From: Bacillus sp. OV166
GTDB taxonomy: Bacteria > Bacillota > Bacilli > Bacillales > Cytobacillaceae
DNA: 64,000 nucleotides
Assembly (NCBI RefSeq): GCF_900177675.1
Contig: NZ_FXWM01000001.1
Coordinates: forward strand, 4,287,001-4,351,000
Direction: 5' to 3'
Positions within the stretch are counted from its first letter, which is position 1. Each line of letters starts with the position of its first letter. Positions 35,430 through 44,489 of this stretch are shown here, one piece after another. The translations under genes were made by a program, and so were the position numbers. The notes under the pieces were generated by a model. The model was given only the letters and a program-made list of their open reading frames with translations, was not told the origin of the DNA and searched no databases.

Positions 35430-35861
35430 TTACTCCTGTACTTGCTGAAAGAAATAAAGACCACAAAAGTATTCATGGGTATGGATAAATGTCCATGAAA
35501 AATCTTTATCCACTACATAAACATCATTTATATATCCATCAATTTCATTTATTTTGTCCTCCGCCTTTAACCATATAGCGTTTTCAAGTAATAATACATA
35601 ATCATTGTCTTGGTAAAAAATATAACAAGCATCTTTCTTTTTCTTGTCAAAAGCATCCCCTGCTTCTAGTCCTTCAACGCATGGAAGCTTATTAAAACTA
35701 AATACATGCCATAAGTGCTGATGAAAAAAAATCTTTCTTTTTTGGGATTTGCTAAGGTGTTTTGCGAATGCTTCTTCCCACTGTTTCCGAAGCTCGTTTC
35801 TTTTGTTTTTCAATTCGGTAACAAGGATTCCCTTTTCTTTTAACAAGTCAATCTGCTGCAT
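35430..35861 (-). CDS. DUF4275 family protein
   Basis: A 143-residue soluble protein with the family pattern: LRKQWEEAFAKHL, LWHVFSFNKLPCVEG, ENAIWLKA and at the end DVYVVDKDFSWTFIHTHE followed by G-YF. GAGGAATAACAA precedes the ATG. DUF4275 proteins are common in Bacillus and have no assigned function; some sit near toxin-immunity genes. Confidence 0.85.
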   Translation of the reverse strand: MQQIDLLKEKGILVTELKNKRNELRKQWEEAFAKHLSKSQKRKIFFHQHLWHVFSFNKLPCVEGLEAGDAFDKKKKDACYIFYQDNDYVLLLENAIWLKAEDKINEIDGYINDVYVVDKDFSWTFIHTHEYFCGLYFFQQVQE

Positions 35862-35985
35862 TTGTTATTCCTCTAACTTTCTCCCATATTTTTACAAACG
35901 CACCCTTTTAGCTTAAGAACTCAATTTAACCTGATCATGAAGAAGGAGGAGCTATGGCACCTCTCAAGTAATACTTTCACGAAAC

Positions 35986-36750
35986 TCATCCGAAAATATA
36001 CATGGCTTCAACACTGTCGTCAACTGCATTAACCAATAGGACAATTTCCTTTGCAAAGGTACAGAAAGAACGAATTGTGATCGACTCCTTTAGATTTTGC
36101 TCAAGCTTCCATCCTACAGGCTGGCGACAAAATGGTTCATTTTGGTCAAAAAATGCACTCTGTATAAACTGCTGGATTTTTTCAGTTTCTTTTGAATACA
36201 ACGGAGTGATGTCTTCCTTGTTGATTAAAAAATATTGTAACTTTCGCATTCCAGATTTCTCTGCATATTTACCTCGATATAAATCTGAAATAACTGGGTA
36301 GAAGTTTGCAGCAATCAAATTCTCCACTATTTTCTTTGATTCCTCTTTGAGATCTTCGAAACGTATTTCCTTAAATTCGCCAAGTATAAATAATTGTTTA
36401 ACATTTTTATAGTGTGGTACAAAATCTTTAATAAGAATTTCGAGCAATAAAGGCTGCACATCTCGAAATGAGAGTGAATAATTTTCATGCAGAATAACAC
36501 TTGGTGCTGCGAAGAAGAAACAGGCTTCACTCATTTGATTTAATTTATTTTCAGATTTTACGGTTCGAAACGTAAAATTACCAATACCAAATTCAGTTTC
36601 ATTATCTTCTTTAAAAAGACTATCAAAGTGATGTTCATCAATTTCTTTTATCCAGTTGAAAGGATATGTTTTAGCCTTTCCTCCGATTTCCGCCAATGAA
36701 GTATAAACGGTCCAACCATTATCTCTACGTCTTCGAACTATCCGTCTCAT
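35986..36750 (-). CDS. Hypothetical protein
   Basis: About 254 residues, no signal or membrane helix. It begins with a very basic RRIVRRRRDNGW and contains FFFAAPSVILHENYSLSF and ITIRSFCTFAKEIVLLVNAV near the end. I prefer ATG 36750 (AGGA close upstream) to the ATG at 36774, which lacks a ribosome site. No family recognised. It lies among other small unknown genes on the same strand. Confidence 0.6.
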   Translation of the reverse strand: MRRIVRRRRDNGWTVYTSLAEIGGKAKTYPFNWIKEIDEHHFDSLFKEDNETEFGIGNFTFRTVKSENKLNQMSEACFFFAAPSVILHENYSLSFRDVQPLLLEILIKDFVPHYKNVKQLFILGEFKEIRFEDLKEESKKIVENLIAANFYPVISDLYRGKYAEKSGMRKLQYFLINKEDITPLYSKETEKIQQFIQSAFFDQNEPFCRQPVGWKLEQNLKESITIRSFCTFAKEIVLLVNAVDDSVEAMYIFG

Positions 36751-36934
36751 ATTTCCTATGATTAACACCAACATCCGATACCATTTATTAACGATAAGAT
36801 CACCTATTTTCTATTTTCTGACAGGCTCCCATTTTCATTGTGTTACAGAGTTCATAATTGCGCATTGATGGGATGGATATACCGTTCATCAAACACATTA
36901 TATTTGAACAGGAAGGCTTATGTTTCGGGTATTA

Positions 36935-37417
36935 TCAGTCCCAAGAATTAAATATTACTTCTCCTATTGTCTGTGGCTTCCAATAAAGTGCCTGCTGTAC
37001 TTCAACATCTTTTAATTGATGTTTATTTTTAACAAAAATTTTTCCATTAACCTCTTTAATTTCGAAGGGTGTCGTTAAATCCTTAACGCTTAGGATTTTA
37101 AAATAGCTACGGAATCCGTTTAATAATTCAGGGACATCAATAAAGGAGAAGTTATACTCATCAACTTTGGAGACAAATCCCATCAAAGGTTGGTACTTAT
37201 TAAACAACGCATAAATTGTCCTGCCTTTATATTTGAAAACACCTTCATAATAACTTGTTGAATACTCTGGTTCAAAGAAGTTTCCTGTTTTTCCGCCCAC
37301 TTTAGTGACAGAATTAAAGAACTCTCGTTTTACATCATTTTTTGTATGATAAGGAGGTTGATCATCTTTTGAACCGAAAAAACCAGTTACTCCACTTAAT
37401 AAAAACACCGGAATCAC
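36935..37417 (-). CDS. Hypothetical protein
   Basis: A 160-residue protein with GTG start at 37417 and no convincing ribosome site; an internal start is possible. It has a short hydrophobic N-terminus (IPVFLLSGVTGFFG) and a soluble beta-rich remainder (TSYYEGVFKYKGRTIYALFN). No family recognised. Confidence 0.55.
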   Translation of the reverse strand: MIPVFLLSGVTGFFGSKDDQPPYHTKNDVKREFFNSVTKVGGKTGNFFEPEYSTSYYEGVFKYKGRTIYALFNKYQPLMGFVSKVDEYNFSFIDVPELLNGFRSYFKILSVKDLTTPFEIKEVNGKIFVKNKHQLKDVEVQQALYWKPQTIGEVIFNSWD

Positions 37418-37578
37418 CTAATATAAATAAAATAAAGTCCTTCTTAAATAAACACTTTTTCCCTGCCTACTAAATTTTTAAAAATTTTTGCAATGGGTTA
37501 TTCAATAAATTTCCTTTTTGTTCAACTATCTGCATCTTAAGCTTAATAAGAAAAGACTCCTTTTTTGCAACAGCCAGT

Positions 37579-37770
37579 TTAAGAATTAGACCCGTATAAT
37601 TTCTTTTGTTCTTTTGTAAGGATATTAACATTATCAGGTCGTCCCACACCAGGCAAAAGAAGCGTATCCATAAATTTATCTTTGAATTGTAAGTGGTTCC
37701 ACGGTTTTATAGCAAAATACGCTTCAACAAAACTTTCTAATATATTTTCTTGAAAAATCTTTGAGCCCAC
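37579..37770 (-). CDS. Small hypothetical ORF, possibly a gene remnant
   Basis: A 63-codon frame with GTG start at 37770, containing ESFVEAYFAIKPWNHLQFKD and a hydrophilic end. The ribosome site is poor. The composition is protein-like, but no family is recognised; it may be the tail of a broken gene. Low confidence. Confidence 0.35.
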   Translation of the reverse strand: MGSKIFQENILESFVEAYFAIKPWNHLQFKDKFMDTLLLPGVGRPDNVNILTKEQKKLYGSNS

Positions 37771-38317
37771 TCCATACTTGCGACTATGTTCCCACGGTAC
37801 GCAAGAATTCTAGTAGGAATGGCAAGAAAAAATGAATCTTATCGTTCCGACAAAGTACAACCTTTAATTTCAATAGCTGCTTAATAAAATTTCCAACATA
37901 TCTTCAATTACAGGTAAATTAATAAACTAATTGATAAATACATTTCGAATATTGGCTTATTCGTAGGATTTCAAAGAAAGTACGAAGGACCGGATTACTT
38001 AAGCATAAGGGCTCTGACCCGTTCCGTTAGAAAGACCGGCATCTACCACTTGGATAGGTATGACGAAGGAATGAGAGGGCATTTGACCCGTTGAGACATG
38101 GGAGCGAAAACCTCCAGGGGTGGCGTGGAAAAAACGTACATTATATGGAAAATAGTGGAGATATCACTACCTCCTTTATTTAGGTATGCCTTCATGTAGC
38201 CAAAATGCTTACAACTCTTTTCATCAGTACCCTGATGTAATCCAAGTTATTTGAAATCCTGCGAATAAGTGAGTATTTGAGAGATAATCGAATCTAACTG
38301 AGGGAGCTTAAGTTATC
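37771..38317. other. Long non-coding stretch with GC-richer, structured segment
   Basis: No coding frame. The part at about 37980-38140 is richer in G and C than its surroundings and contains repeated words (GACCCGTT twice, GACGAAGGA/TACGAAGGA). It resembles the non-coding end of an IS110-type element, different from the intact element that begins at 38318. Possibly a remnant of an older insertion. Confidence 0.45.
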
Positions 38318-38426
38318 ATGAACGAAACTAGCTCCTTACTCGTAACACCGAAGGTTAATTTGGTTACACTGTTTACTGAAAATAACAAACCAAATCAGAG
38401 CTACATTACGGAAGGAGCTAGTTATT

Positions 38427-39542
38427 ATGCAGGATACCATAAAATATGTAGGTTTAGACGTTTCAAAAGAAAAAATTGCCGTTGCCATTGCAGATGAAGG
38501 TCGTGATGAGCCAAGGTATTGGGGGATGATTCCTAACACTCCGGAATCCATTAGAAAGTTAGTAAAAAAGCTTGGAGAAAAAGAGAATCTTCGAGTGTGC
38601 TATGAAGCTGGACCAACTGGCTATGGTTTACATCGACTTTTTCTTACCCTAGGAATAGAGTGTGAAGTAATCGCACCATCTTTAATCCCTAAAAAACCAG
38701 GTGAGCGTATTAAAACCGACCGTAGGGATTCGATTAAACTAGCAAAGTTATTTCGCGCCGGCGAATTAACCCCTGTTTATGTGCCAACAGAAGATGACGA
38801 AGCCCTTCGGGATTTAGTTCGGGCTCGTGAAGATGCTAAAGAAGATGAATTAAGAGCCAAACATCGATTATCTAAATTCCTTTTACGGAATGATATTCAC
38901 CCTCCTTTCAAAGGAAAAAAGTGGACTCGTAGATATCGTGAATGGTTAAATACTCTAAAGTTTGAACGTTCCGCATCCAAAGTAGTTTTTCAAGAGTATC
39001 TGTACCATCTACAAGAAATTGAGCAAAGGGTAAAACGATTTGAGGAAGAAATAAAATTACAATCAACCGAAGGTTACCATGCGCCAATGATTCAAGCACT
39101 ACAATCATTAAGAGGAATAGCTACGATTACAGCTACTAGTCTTGTGGCTGAGATTGGATCATTTAAAAGATTTGCAACTCCCAAAAAATTAATGGCTTAC
39201 GTTGGGTTAATTCCAAGTGAAAGTTCTAGTGGTGAAACCAGAAGGCAAGGTAAAATTACCAAAACAGGCAATCGTCATGTTCGTAGGTTGCTCGTAGAAG
39301 CAGCTTGGAGTTATCGATTTCCACCTGCTATAAAGGGAGATTTAAAGAAAAGACTAGAAGGACAATTGCCTAATGTTCAAATGATCTCATGGAAAGCTCA
39401 AAATCGCCTTCATAAAAAATATTTTCGTTTATTATCACGTGGAAAAGCATTTGGAAAGGCATTAACAGCCATTGCAAGAGAATTAGCAGGATTTATCTGG
39501 GCAGTAACTCAAGAAATTGAAAATAGCTCCATGGCAAAGTAA
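38427..39542 (+). CDS. IS110-family (IS1111-like) DEDD recombinase
   Basis: A 371-residue recombinase. The N-terminal RuvC-like DEDD domain shows YVGLDVSK (Asp), CYEAGPTGYGL (Glu) and KTDRRDSIKLA (two Asp). The C-terminal transposase-20 domain has GLIPSESSSGETRRQGKIT with the catalytic serine region, and GNRHVRRLLVEAAW. The frame is intact. GGAGC precedes the ATG. It acts with an RNA made from the element's non-coding end. Confidence 0.93.
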   Translation: MQDTIKYVGLDVSKEKIAVAIADEGRDEPRYWGMIPNTPESIRKLVKKLGEKENLRVCYEAGPTGYGLHRLFLTLGIECEVIAPSLIPKKPGERIKTDRRDSIKLAKLFRAGELTPVYVPTEDDEALRDLVRAREDAKEDELRAKHRLSKFLLRNDIHPPFKGKKWTRRYREWLNTLKFERSASKVVFQEYLYHLQEIEQRVKRFEEEIKLQSTEGYHAPMIQALQSLRGIATITATSLVAEIGSFKRFATPKKLMAYVGLIPSESSSGETRRQGKITKTGNRHVRRLLVEAAWSYRFPPAIKGDLKKRLEGQLPNVQMISWKAQNRLHKKYFRLLSRGKAFGKALTAIARELAGFIWAVTQEIENSSMAK

Positions 39543-39569
39543 TAGTTTCGAATAAAATAAATATCAATT

Positions 39570-40020
39570 TTGTTTAGAAGTCGGAGCCTAGGGCTCGGAG
39601 GCAAAGGTAAAAACCGGTAAGGAGAAACCACGAAATTGTACTTGTGATATGCCCAAGTAGGCTAACTCACGTTTTAAGTTAGTGGAAGCTCCTTTATACG
39701 GAAAGATAAAATGTGAAAACCCACGAATATCAGAGTGCTAACCGCAGTTGAGATTTTTGCCTTCGTGCCGTGTGCTTAACTTTTTATATCAATATGAAAG
39801 GAGAAATTTATCATTCTCAGCTTTAAAAAGTATCTCAATCTCCAAATTGCCTGTCAAGGAAAGCACTTGACAGCCAATTTGAGGAGCAGTCAGTAAGCTG
39901 AGAAGGAGATCCCCTAGCCTTAAAAGGTTGAATCCCAACTAATAAGCAAAGAAGCCGAAAAACGCTTCTCTTCTTAGAGTTGCCCAAAAACCGAACCAAA
40001 ATCAATTTGTGTAGGGAGCA
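39570..40020 (+). ncRNA. Candidate bridge/seek RNA region of the IS1111-like element
   Basis: The 3' non-coding end folds well on paper. An outer stem TCTCAGCTT (39815-39823) pairs with AAGCTGAGA (39895-39903). Inside it, CAAATTG-c-CTGTCAA (39843-39857) pairs with TTGACAG-c-CAATTTG (39867-39881) with a 9-base loop. A further hairpin GAAGC...GCTTC lies at 39951-39968. IS1111-group elements are known to express their guide RNA from this side. RNA boundaries and guide loops cannot be fixed by eye. Confidence 0.5.
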
Positions 40021-40064
40021 TTGACAGTTTCGTTCATATCAGTACAATTGTTCACAATCTTATG

Positions 40065-40562
40065 TCACAGTTTATTAAATTCAGAAGTGTTCATTAATTT
40101 TTGGAAAAACTCATTTTTAGCTTCCCTATACTCATCCATTTCTTTCCCTTCAAACTCTCTTTTTAACTCATCATATTCCATCCTGTAATTATCATTTAGT
40201 AATAAAACATCTCGAAATTTCCAAAAGAAATCATATTCAGAATCTATGACTGTTAATTGAACTCCTAAAGGAGGAACGGTTGAATCGTCTTTAAAAGCCC
40301 TGAACCAGTCCGTTTTTACACTACCTTCATTAAGTTCATATAATGCTGAGAGTGTCTGAACTGCTTTTGGGAATTGTTCAGAATTAACACGCACTTGTAT
40401 ATCTAAATCACCCTTTGTAAGGCTATTAGGGACAGCCGTACTTCCAACGTGCTGAACATCAGCTTCGGGCATACGTTCTTTAATTAACTTTTTGTGTACT
40501 AAGAAAGTTTCCTCTGCCTTTTCATAAAAAAGACTGTTTTCAAAAAAATTAACTTGTTCCAT
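40065..40562 (-). CDS. GrpB family protein (UPF0157)
   Basis: A 165-residue nucleotidyltransferase-fold protein. The family signature is visible as VQHVGSTAVP followed by KGDLDIQVRV, with VQLTVIDSEYDFFWKFRDVL in the second half. GGGAGG precedes the ATG. GrpB proteins are widespread in Firmicutes; their substrate is unknown. It stands alone. Confidence 0.88.
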   Translation of the reverse strand: MEQVNFFENSLFYEKAEETFLVHKKLIKERMPEADVQHVGSTAVPNSLTKGDLDIQVRVNSEQFPKAVQTLSALYELNEGSVKTDWFRAFKDDSTVPPLGVQLTVIDSEYDFFWKFRDVLLLNDNYRMEYDELKREFEGKEMDEYREAKNEFFQKLMNTSEFNKL

Positions 40563-40602
40563 ATTACCCTCCCATAAGAAATACTTTATCGGTAAATTTT
40601 AC

Positions 40603-40692
40603 CATTGTCCACTAATCTGCCAGTTAGTGGAACAACGAAAAAGGCTGCCGCAGCAGCCATTCCTTACTCAACTCAAGCACCCGTTACTTCCA
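40603..40692. repeat. Dispersed intergenic repeat, copy
   Basis: Shows the modules CTGCCAGTTAGTGGAACAAC, a GGCTGCCGCAGCAGCC hairpin, and GCACCCGTTACTT. It overlaps the end of the small gene at 40684. Confidence 0.6.
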
Positions 40693-40878
40693 TAAGGAAA
40701 TAGTCCCTGTTTTCCAAAATTGATAGATAAATTCCCTGACTTCCTGTTCCTTTACAATTCGAGAACCCTTTCGGAATCCACCGTTTAGATACATATAACC
40801 TTTAAATTGTTTCATTGCCCCTTCTTTCAATTGCAAGATTACATCGTCCGAAAATTCTTTTATTAACTCTGACTCCAT
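40684..40878 (-). CDS. Small hypothetical protein
   Basis: A 64-residue soluble protein (KEFSDDVILQLKEGAMKQFK, then VREFIYQFWKTG). AAAGGGAG precedes the ATG with normal spacing, which supports a real gene. The stop lies in an intergenic repeat. No family recognised. Confidence 0.55.
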   Translation of the reverse strand: MESELIKEFSDDVILQLKEGAMKQFKGYMYLNGGFRKGSRIVKEQEVREFIYQFWKTGTISLWK

Positions 40879-40919
40879 AGTTTTTTCTCCCTTTTGTACT
40901 TGTTTAACTTGTTCAGTTT

Positions 40920-40985
40920 AACTATTTCTTCTTCGACTATCGCACCCATTAGTTTAAGTACAAAACTTCACAAACCCGTTTTTTC
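40920..40985. repeat. Dispersed intergenic repeat, partial copy
   Basis: Contains the module CGCACCCATTAGTTTAAGT followed by AAAACTTCACAAAC, matching the right half of the repeat. Confidence 0.5.
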
Positions 40986-41074
40986 GACCAACCAAAGGGT
41001 CAATTTCGTTATACTCTCGTTAAATTTTATTCAAAATGAATCACCTTAGAAAACCATTCCCATTCACCTATTAG

Positions 41075-41254
41075 TTATAAGGTTTTATTTTTCTCAAATT
41101 TATTACGCCTATTGATAAAAAGGGATAAAATGTGAAAAATTGTTATAATAAATGTCATCTGTAAAGACTTTATTAAACTTACACCTACAAAAAAGTAACA
41201 ACTAAGTAACATAGCAATAAAAAATATCCCCACACTTAGAATGAGTTTAAACAT
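41075..41254 (-). CDS. Small two-helix membrane protein
   Basis: A 59-residue frame from ATG 41254, with AGGGGGGATAAA just upstream. It reads MFKLILSVGIFFIAMLLSCY, then a second hydrophobic stretch (TFIITIFHILSLFI) and a basic tail NRRNKFEKNKTL. Such small membrane proteins are typical of this intergenic-rich region. Function unknown. Confidence 0.6.
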   Translation of the reverse strand: MFKLILSVGIFFIAMLLSCYFFVGVSLIKSLQMTFIITIFHILSLFINRRNKFEKNKTL

Positions 41255-41340
41255 TTTATCCCCCCTACTTTCATTTTATTATATTCCATAAATTGGATTA
41301 CCTTCAATTGAATTTTAAATATTCTTATTCCATTTACCTG

Positions 41341-41395
41341 CACCGTTACTTGAATAAAAAAAGCCACCGAGAATGGCGGCTGATTCTTGACTCAA
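41341..41395. repeat. Dispersed intergenic repeat, partial copy
   Basis: CACCGTTACTTGAATAAAAA followed by an AAGCCACC...GGCGGCT hairpin, matching the central part of the repeat in shortened form. Confidence 0.45.
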
Positions 41396-41409
41396 GATTG
41401 ATTCATTAT

Positions 41410-41499
41410 TTATTGTTCCTCTTTTTTATTGGAATTCCACGCTACTGCTCCAAATAAAGCTCCTATGATTAAGATAATCCATTTTATTACTTTTTTCAT
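41410..41499 (-). CDS. 29-residue single-helix membrane peptide
   Basis: From ATG 41499: MKKVIKWIILIIGALFGAVA then WNSNKKEEQ. AGGGGTG lies upstream at good spacing. One transmembrane helix with charged ends. A dispersed repeat copy (41341-41395) follows. Confidence 0.5.
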   Translation of the reverse strand: MKKVIKWIILIIGALFGAVAWNSNKKEEQ

Positions 41500-41695
41500 C
41501 TTCTGCACCCCTTTGTTTCATCCTTTTTCTCAAATCTGATAATAACGAGGTATGTTCAACAACTATTCTGTTCGTTAGGATATTAACAGAAGGGATGCCC
41601 TTTTTTCGCAGCCAATTCTTTAGAAAAAAGTATTACATCCCCTTTTAATATCTGCTATATTATATACGAATTTTTCCAGCAAAATGTTTCATTGC

Positions 41696-41800
41696 AACTT
41701 TCCTGCCACGTTAGCTCAATAACAAAAAAAGGACCGCAGCAGCAACCCCTTCTTAAACATACGCACCCATTACTTTAAGTGAAATTTTTCACAATCTTTG
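41696..41800. repeat. Dispersed intergenic repeat, copy
   Basis: CTGCCACGTTAGCTCAATAAC, then an A-rich linker, GACCGCAGCAGC, and GCACCCATTACTTTAAGTG followed by TTTTTCACAATC: nearly the full layout of the repeat. Confidence 0.6.
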
Positions 41801-41903
41801 TTGTAAAGGTTTTATTTCCAAAAATGACCGTAATAAAAGAATAGCTGCAATTACATGAAATGGATATTTTAACTCATAATTAAAGTAGGGAGGTTTTAAG
41901 CAT

Positions 41904-42803
41904 ATGAATTTCAGTTGGATGCTTGGAATAATAATTTTATCTCAACAAGTGATTATGCCAGGACGTTTAGTAATCACTAACAACAGTGATCCTATCTCCG
42001 TTGCCAACCGTACTACCTTTTCGATGCACTTGCCTATATTACCCATTTTGGATACAAAAAAGTTTAATAAATTCATGGACGATATTGACCAGCATGTAAC
42101 TAAAAATCCTAAAAATTCAATTATAGATAAAAACGGGAATATTATACCAGAACAACTCGGTTACCGTTTAAACCGCCAAGTTTTCACAGAAAATATTTTT
42201 TCTTATTATTTTAATAATGGCTCATCTACATTAGAAGTCCCCTTACTGGCTATTTATCCAAGGGTCGACAGTGAATTACTTGGAAATATTAGAGGAGAAA
42301 AAATTGGGGAATATGTAACATTCTTTAATACCAATAACAAAGAAAGAAACAATAATATTTATCTTGCTGCAAAAGCCATTAATAATTATGTTCTTTTTCC
42401 AGGTGAAATATTTTCCTTTAATAAAGTGGTTGGAGAAAGAACAGCAGGAAAAGGATATATGCCAGCTACTGTAATCGTTAATGGGGAATTTTCAGAGGAC
42501 TTTGGTGGAGGAATTTGTCAAGTATCATCTACCCTTTTTAATGCAGTTGATAATGCTGGTTTAAAAATTGTTCAGCGTAATTCACACAGTAGAGAGGTTT
42601 CATACGTTCCACCAAAGCGGGATGCCACCGTTAGTTGGAACGGACCTGATTTAATCTTTAAAAATGATTACAATCAACCTATTCTCATACTTGCAAAATC
42701 GATAGAAAACAAATTAATAATCAAAATTTATTCTTCTGATGTAATTACATATACGCCTAAGAAAGTTCCATATCTTCCCTATGAAAAACATCCCCCCAAG
42801 TAA
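41904..42803 (+). CDS. VanW family protein
   Basis: A 299-residue protein with an N-terminal hydrophobic stretch (WMLGIIILSQQVIMPG), a variable middle and the C-terminal VanW domain: YVLFPGEIFSFNKVVGERTA, KGYMPATVIVNGEF, GGGICQVSSTLFNA and NSHSREVSYVPPKRDATV. The domain is the one found beside vancomycin-resistance genes and in Bacillus YoaR-type proteins, but nothing else here suggests resistance. AGGGAGG precedes the ATG. A terminator overlaps the stop. Role probably in the cell envelope (inference). Confidence 0.9.
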   Translation: MNFSWMLGIIILSQQVIMPGRLVITNNSDPISVANRTTFSMHLPILPILDTKKFNKFMDDIDQHVTKNPKNSIIDKNGNIIPEQLGYRLNRQVFTENIFSYYFNNGSSTLEVPLLAIYPRVDSELLGNIRGEKIGEYVTFFNTNNKERNNNIYLAAKAINNYVLFPGEIFSFNKVVGERTAGKGYMPATVIVNGEFSEDFGGGICQVSSTLFNAVDNAGLKIVQRNSHSREVSYVPPKRDATVSWNGPDLIFKNDYNQPILILAKSIENKLIIKIYSSDVITYTPKKVPYLPYEKHPPK

Positions 42804-42829
42804 ATATTTACTTTGGGGCTTTTTCTTTT
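42793..42829 (+). terminator. Terminator of the VanW gene
   Basis: CCCCAAGTAAA / TTTACTTTGGGG stem with a one-base bulge, followed by CTTTTTCTTTTTT. It overlaps the last codons and the stop of the gene. Confidence 0.85.
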
Positions 42830-42991
42830 TTCACTAACCTGACAGTTTGCACAATAAGAAAAAAGGATTGACAAATTGGACCCATATTTTCATTAACTCG
42901 AAATCAAATTGTAAATATTATGTCACATGAATACCGTTGTAGTAAGGTATTTTAAAGTATAAACTATACATACTATCTTAGGAGTGATTGA

Positions 42992-43306
42992 GTGAACACA
43001 GTATCGGTGAATAAACTAAAATTCAATAAAAATTTATCGATGATTGAGCAATATGCAATCAAAGATTTCCTCTTCAAATGGGTTGGTAGACCAACAGAAG
43101 GATTAGATGATTTTCTACCACTCGATTACACAGATGATGTCTTTGCTAAGTTGGAGGCAAAACAGGAAACAGCTTTCCTTATTAATGGGGATGAACATTT
43201 CAGATATGCGACAATAACAGAAGATAATCAATTTGTAATAGGTGTTTTAGATTCGAATAAGGAGTTAAAGCATATAATCATTTCTCTGGATGAGGTTATT
43301 AGGTAA
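42992..43306 (+). CDS. Small hypothetical protein
   Basis: A 104-residue soluble protein with GTG start at 42992 and GGAGTG 6 bases upstream. Sequence such as AIKDFLFKWVGRPTEGLDDF and LDSNKELKHIIISLDEVIR is protein-like and acidic. A terminator overlaps the stop. No family recognised. Confidence 0.68.
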   Translation: MNTVSVNKLKFNKNLSMIEQYAIKDFLFKWVGRPTEGLDDFLPLDYTDDVFAKLEAKQETAFLINGDEHFRYATITEDNQFVIGVLDSNKELKHIIISLDEVIR

Positions 43307-43326
43307 GCACTTTCTGGTGCTTACCT
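43301..43326 (+). terminator. Terminator of the 42992 gene
   Basis: A 10-bp stem AGGTAAGCAC-tttctg-GTGCTTACCT followed by a weak T-rich tract. Confidence 0.65.
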
Positions 43327-43437
43327 CTTAAATTTTCCTTTCCACTTTTGTATACTTCCAGACAGAGATTTAACTTAAATCTTCAGTATAGTATGAAAGT
43401 TTCTTCAAACCTCCTGATTACATTAATTTTAACTTCA

Positions 43438-43515
43438 TAACACACCATCTAAAATAATAGCTGGATCTTCAACTCTTGCACCCGTTACTTTAAGTGAATT
43501 CCTTCACAATGTAAT
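43438..43515. repeat. Dispersed intergenic repeat, copy
   Basis: ATAATAGCTGGATCTTCAAC then TTGCACCCGTTACTTTAAGTG and CCTTCACAATG, matching the right half of the repeat. Confidence 0.6.
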
Positions 43516-43584
43516 GTATATAATCACTAAGACGGTGTTTTGTTTTTTAGAAATCTCAGCCATTTTGTAATAAATTTAAATTGA

Positions 43585-44061
43585 TTACTTGTTAGAAAGC
43601 TTTTTTGTATTCTGACTAAAATTATTTATGAATTGAAAACCATAAAGAATTAATGCTCTTAAAAAGTCGATAGCTAAGTATTGAAATTTTGTTAATTTTT
43701 CTAAGGAAAATATTTTAAAACGGTTTACAAATTTTATACCTCCAAGGTAAATAAAACAAATGTGAAGAATCGTATTAGAGATTATATAAAATGGAAATTT
43801 ACCATAAGCCATTTTTAACATCCAAAGACTTGAAACAAAGTAAGGACCCCAATTAAAAAAGTTCATACTTTTTAAAGGCGGTATCCCTTTATAAAATCGC
43901 CACCATCTTTTCTTTTCACCGAATAAATCTAATGCAGTTGTGACTGTACCCATAAAAATTGCTGCTGGAAGATATTTCTTAAATGAATTTCTACCTAAGA
44001 ATGGAACTGTTAGCCACGGTAGAATTAACAAACCTAAATAAAATAATCTTAAATTTTTCAT
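43585..44061 (-). CDS. Integral membrane protein, unknown
   Basis: A 158-residue protein with four or five hydrophobic helices (FYLGLLILPWLTVPFLG, AAIFMGTVTTALDLFG, FYIISNTILHICFIYLGG) and a WWRFYKGIPP loop. GGAGGTGGTATA precedes the ATG. Proteins of this kind are common in Bacillaceae but uncharacterised. Confidence 0.72.
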   Translation of the reverse strand: MKNLRLFYLGLLILPWLTVPFLGRNSFKKYLPAAIFMGTVTTALDLFGEKKRWWRFYKGIPPLKSMNFFNWGPYFVSSLWMLKMAYGKFPFYIISNTILHICFIYLGGIKFVNRFKIFSLEKLTKFQYLAIDFLRALILYGFQFINNFSQNTKKLSNK

Positions 44062-44139
44062 TATACCACCTCCAAAGTTTATGGTGTGTACTTTTTTACC
44101 AATTTATCCAGATACTTTCATATAAGGTTATTTCACAAA

Positions 44140-44220
44140 TCTGCTCCTTTAGTTCAACAAGAAAAAAGCCGCCTAGTTCAGCAGCTGGTTCTTCAACTCT
44201 TACACCCGTTACTTGAAAAA
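44140..44220. repeat. Dispersed intergenic repeat, copy
   Basis: TTTAGTTCAACAAGAAAAAAG, GCCGCC...CAGCAGCTGG, then TACACCCGTTACTTGAA. It overlaps the stop codon of the DUF6366 gene. Confidence 0.6.
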
Positions 44221-44424
44221 AAATGAAGTAATTATTAATCCTATTATGATTACAAGGATAAGTATTCCTGTCCCTTTCCAGCCTAAACTTCCTACTAAAT
44301 CCACAAGACCTCCGCTGTTTGCCCTATTAAAAGCATCGTTCAAATTACCAGTTGGGTTGCTTTTCAATTCTTGTTGTCTTAATCTCTCTCTTATTTGTTC
44401 AGGAGTTTCTTTGTTATCTTGCAT
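44209..44424 (-). CDS. DUF6366 family small membrane protein
   Basis: A 71-residue protein with the family pattern ETPEQIRERLRQQELKSNPT, GNLNDAFNRAN, LVGSLGWKGTG and a C-terminal membrane helix (ILILVIIIGLIITSFFF). GGAGGTG lies before the ATG. Family role unknown; it is a tail-anchored type protein. Its stop lies within a dispersed repeat. Confidence 0.85.
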   Translation of the reverse strand: MQDNKETPEQIRERLRQQELKSNPTGNLNDAFNRANSGGLVDLVGSLGWKGTGILILVIIIGLIITSFFFK

Positions 44425-44489
44425 TTAAACACCTCCAGTAAATTAAACAATGATTCCTCTTATATTCTATAATGAGAATCCATTATCCT

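Larger units (their letters stand above)
38318..40037 (+). mobile_element. IS110-family element, IS1111-like
   Basis: Perfect 12-bp inverted repeats ATGAACGAAACT (38318-38329) and AGTTTCGTTCAT (40026-40037) enclose the transposase. Inverted repeats near but not at the ends are the mark of the IS1111 group within IS110. The element has 97 bases before the gene and about 480 non-coding bases after it. That 3' end is where IS1111-group elements encode their target-guiding RNA. The exact outer ends lie a few bases beyond these repeats. No target duplication is expected for this family. Confidence 0.82.

Noticed and set aside
41904..42803. Vancomycin resistance locus
   Set aside because: VanW alone, with no vanH/A/X or VanR/S neighbours, is a common Bacillus envelope gene.
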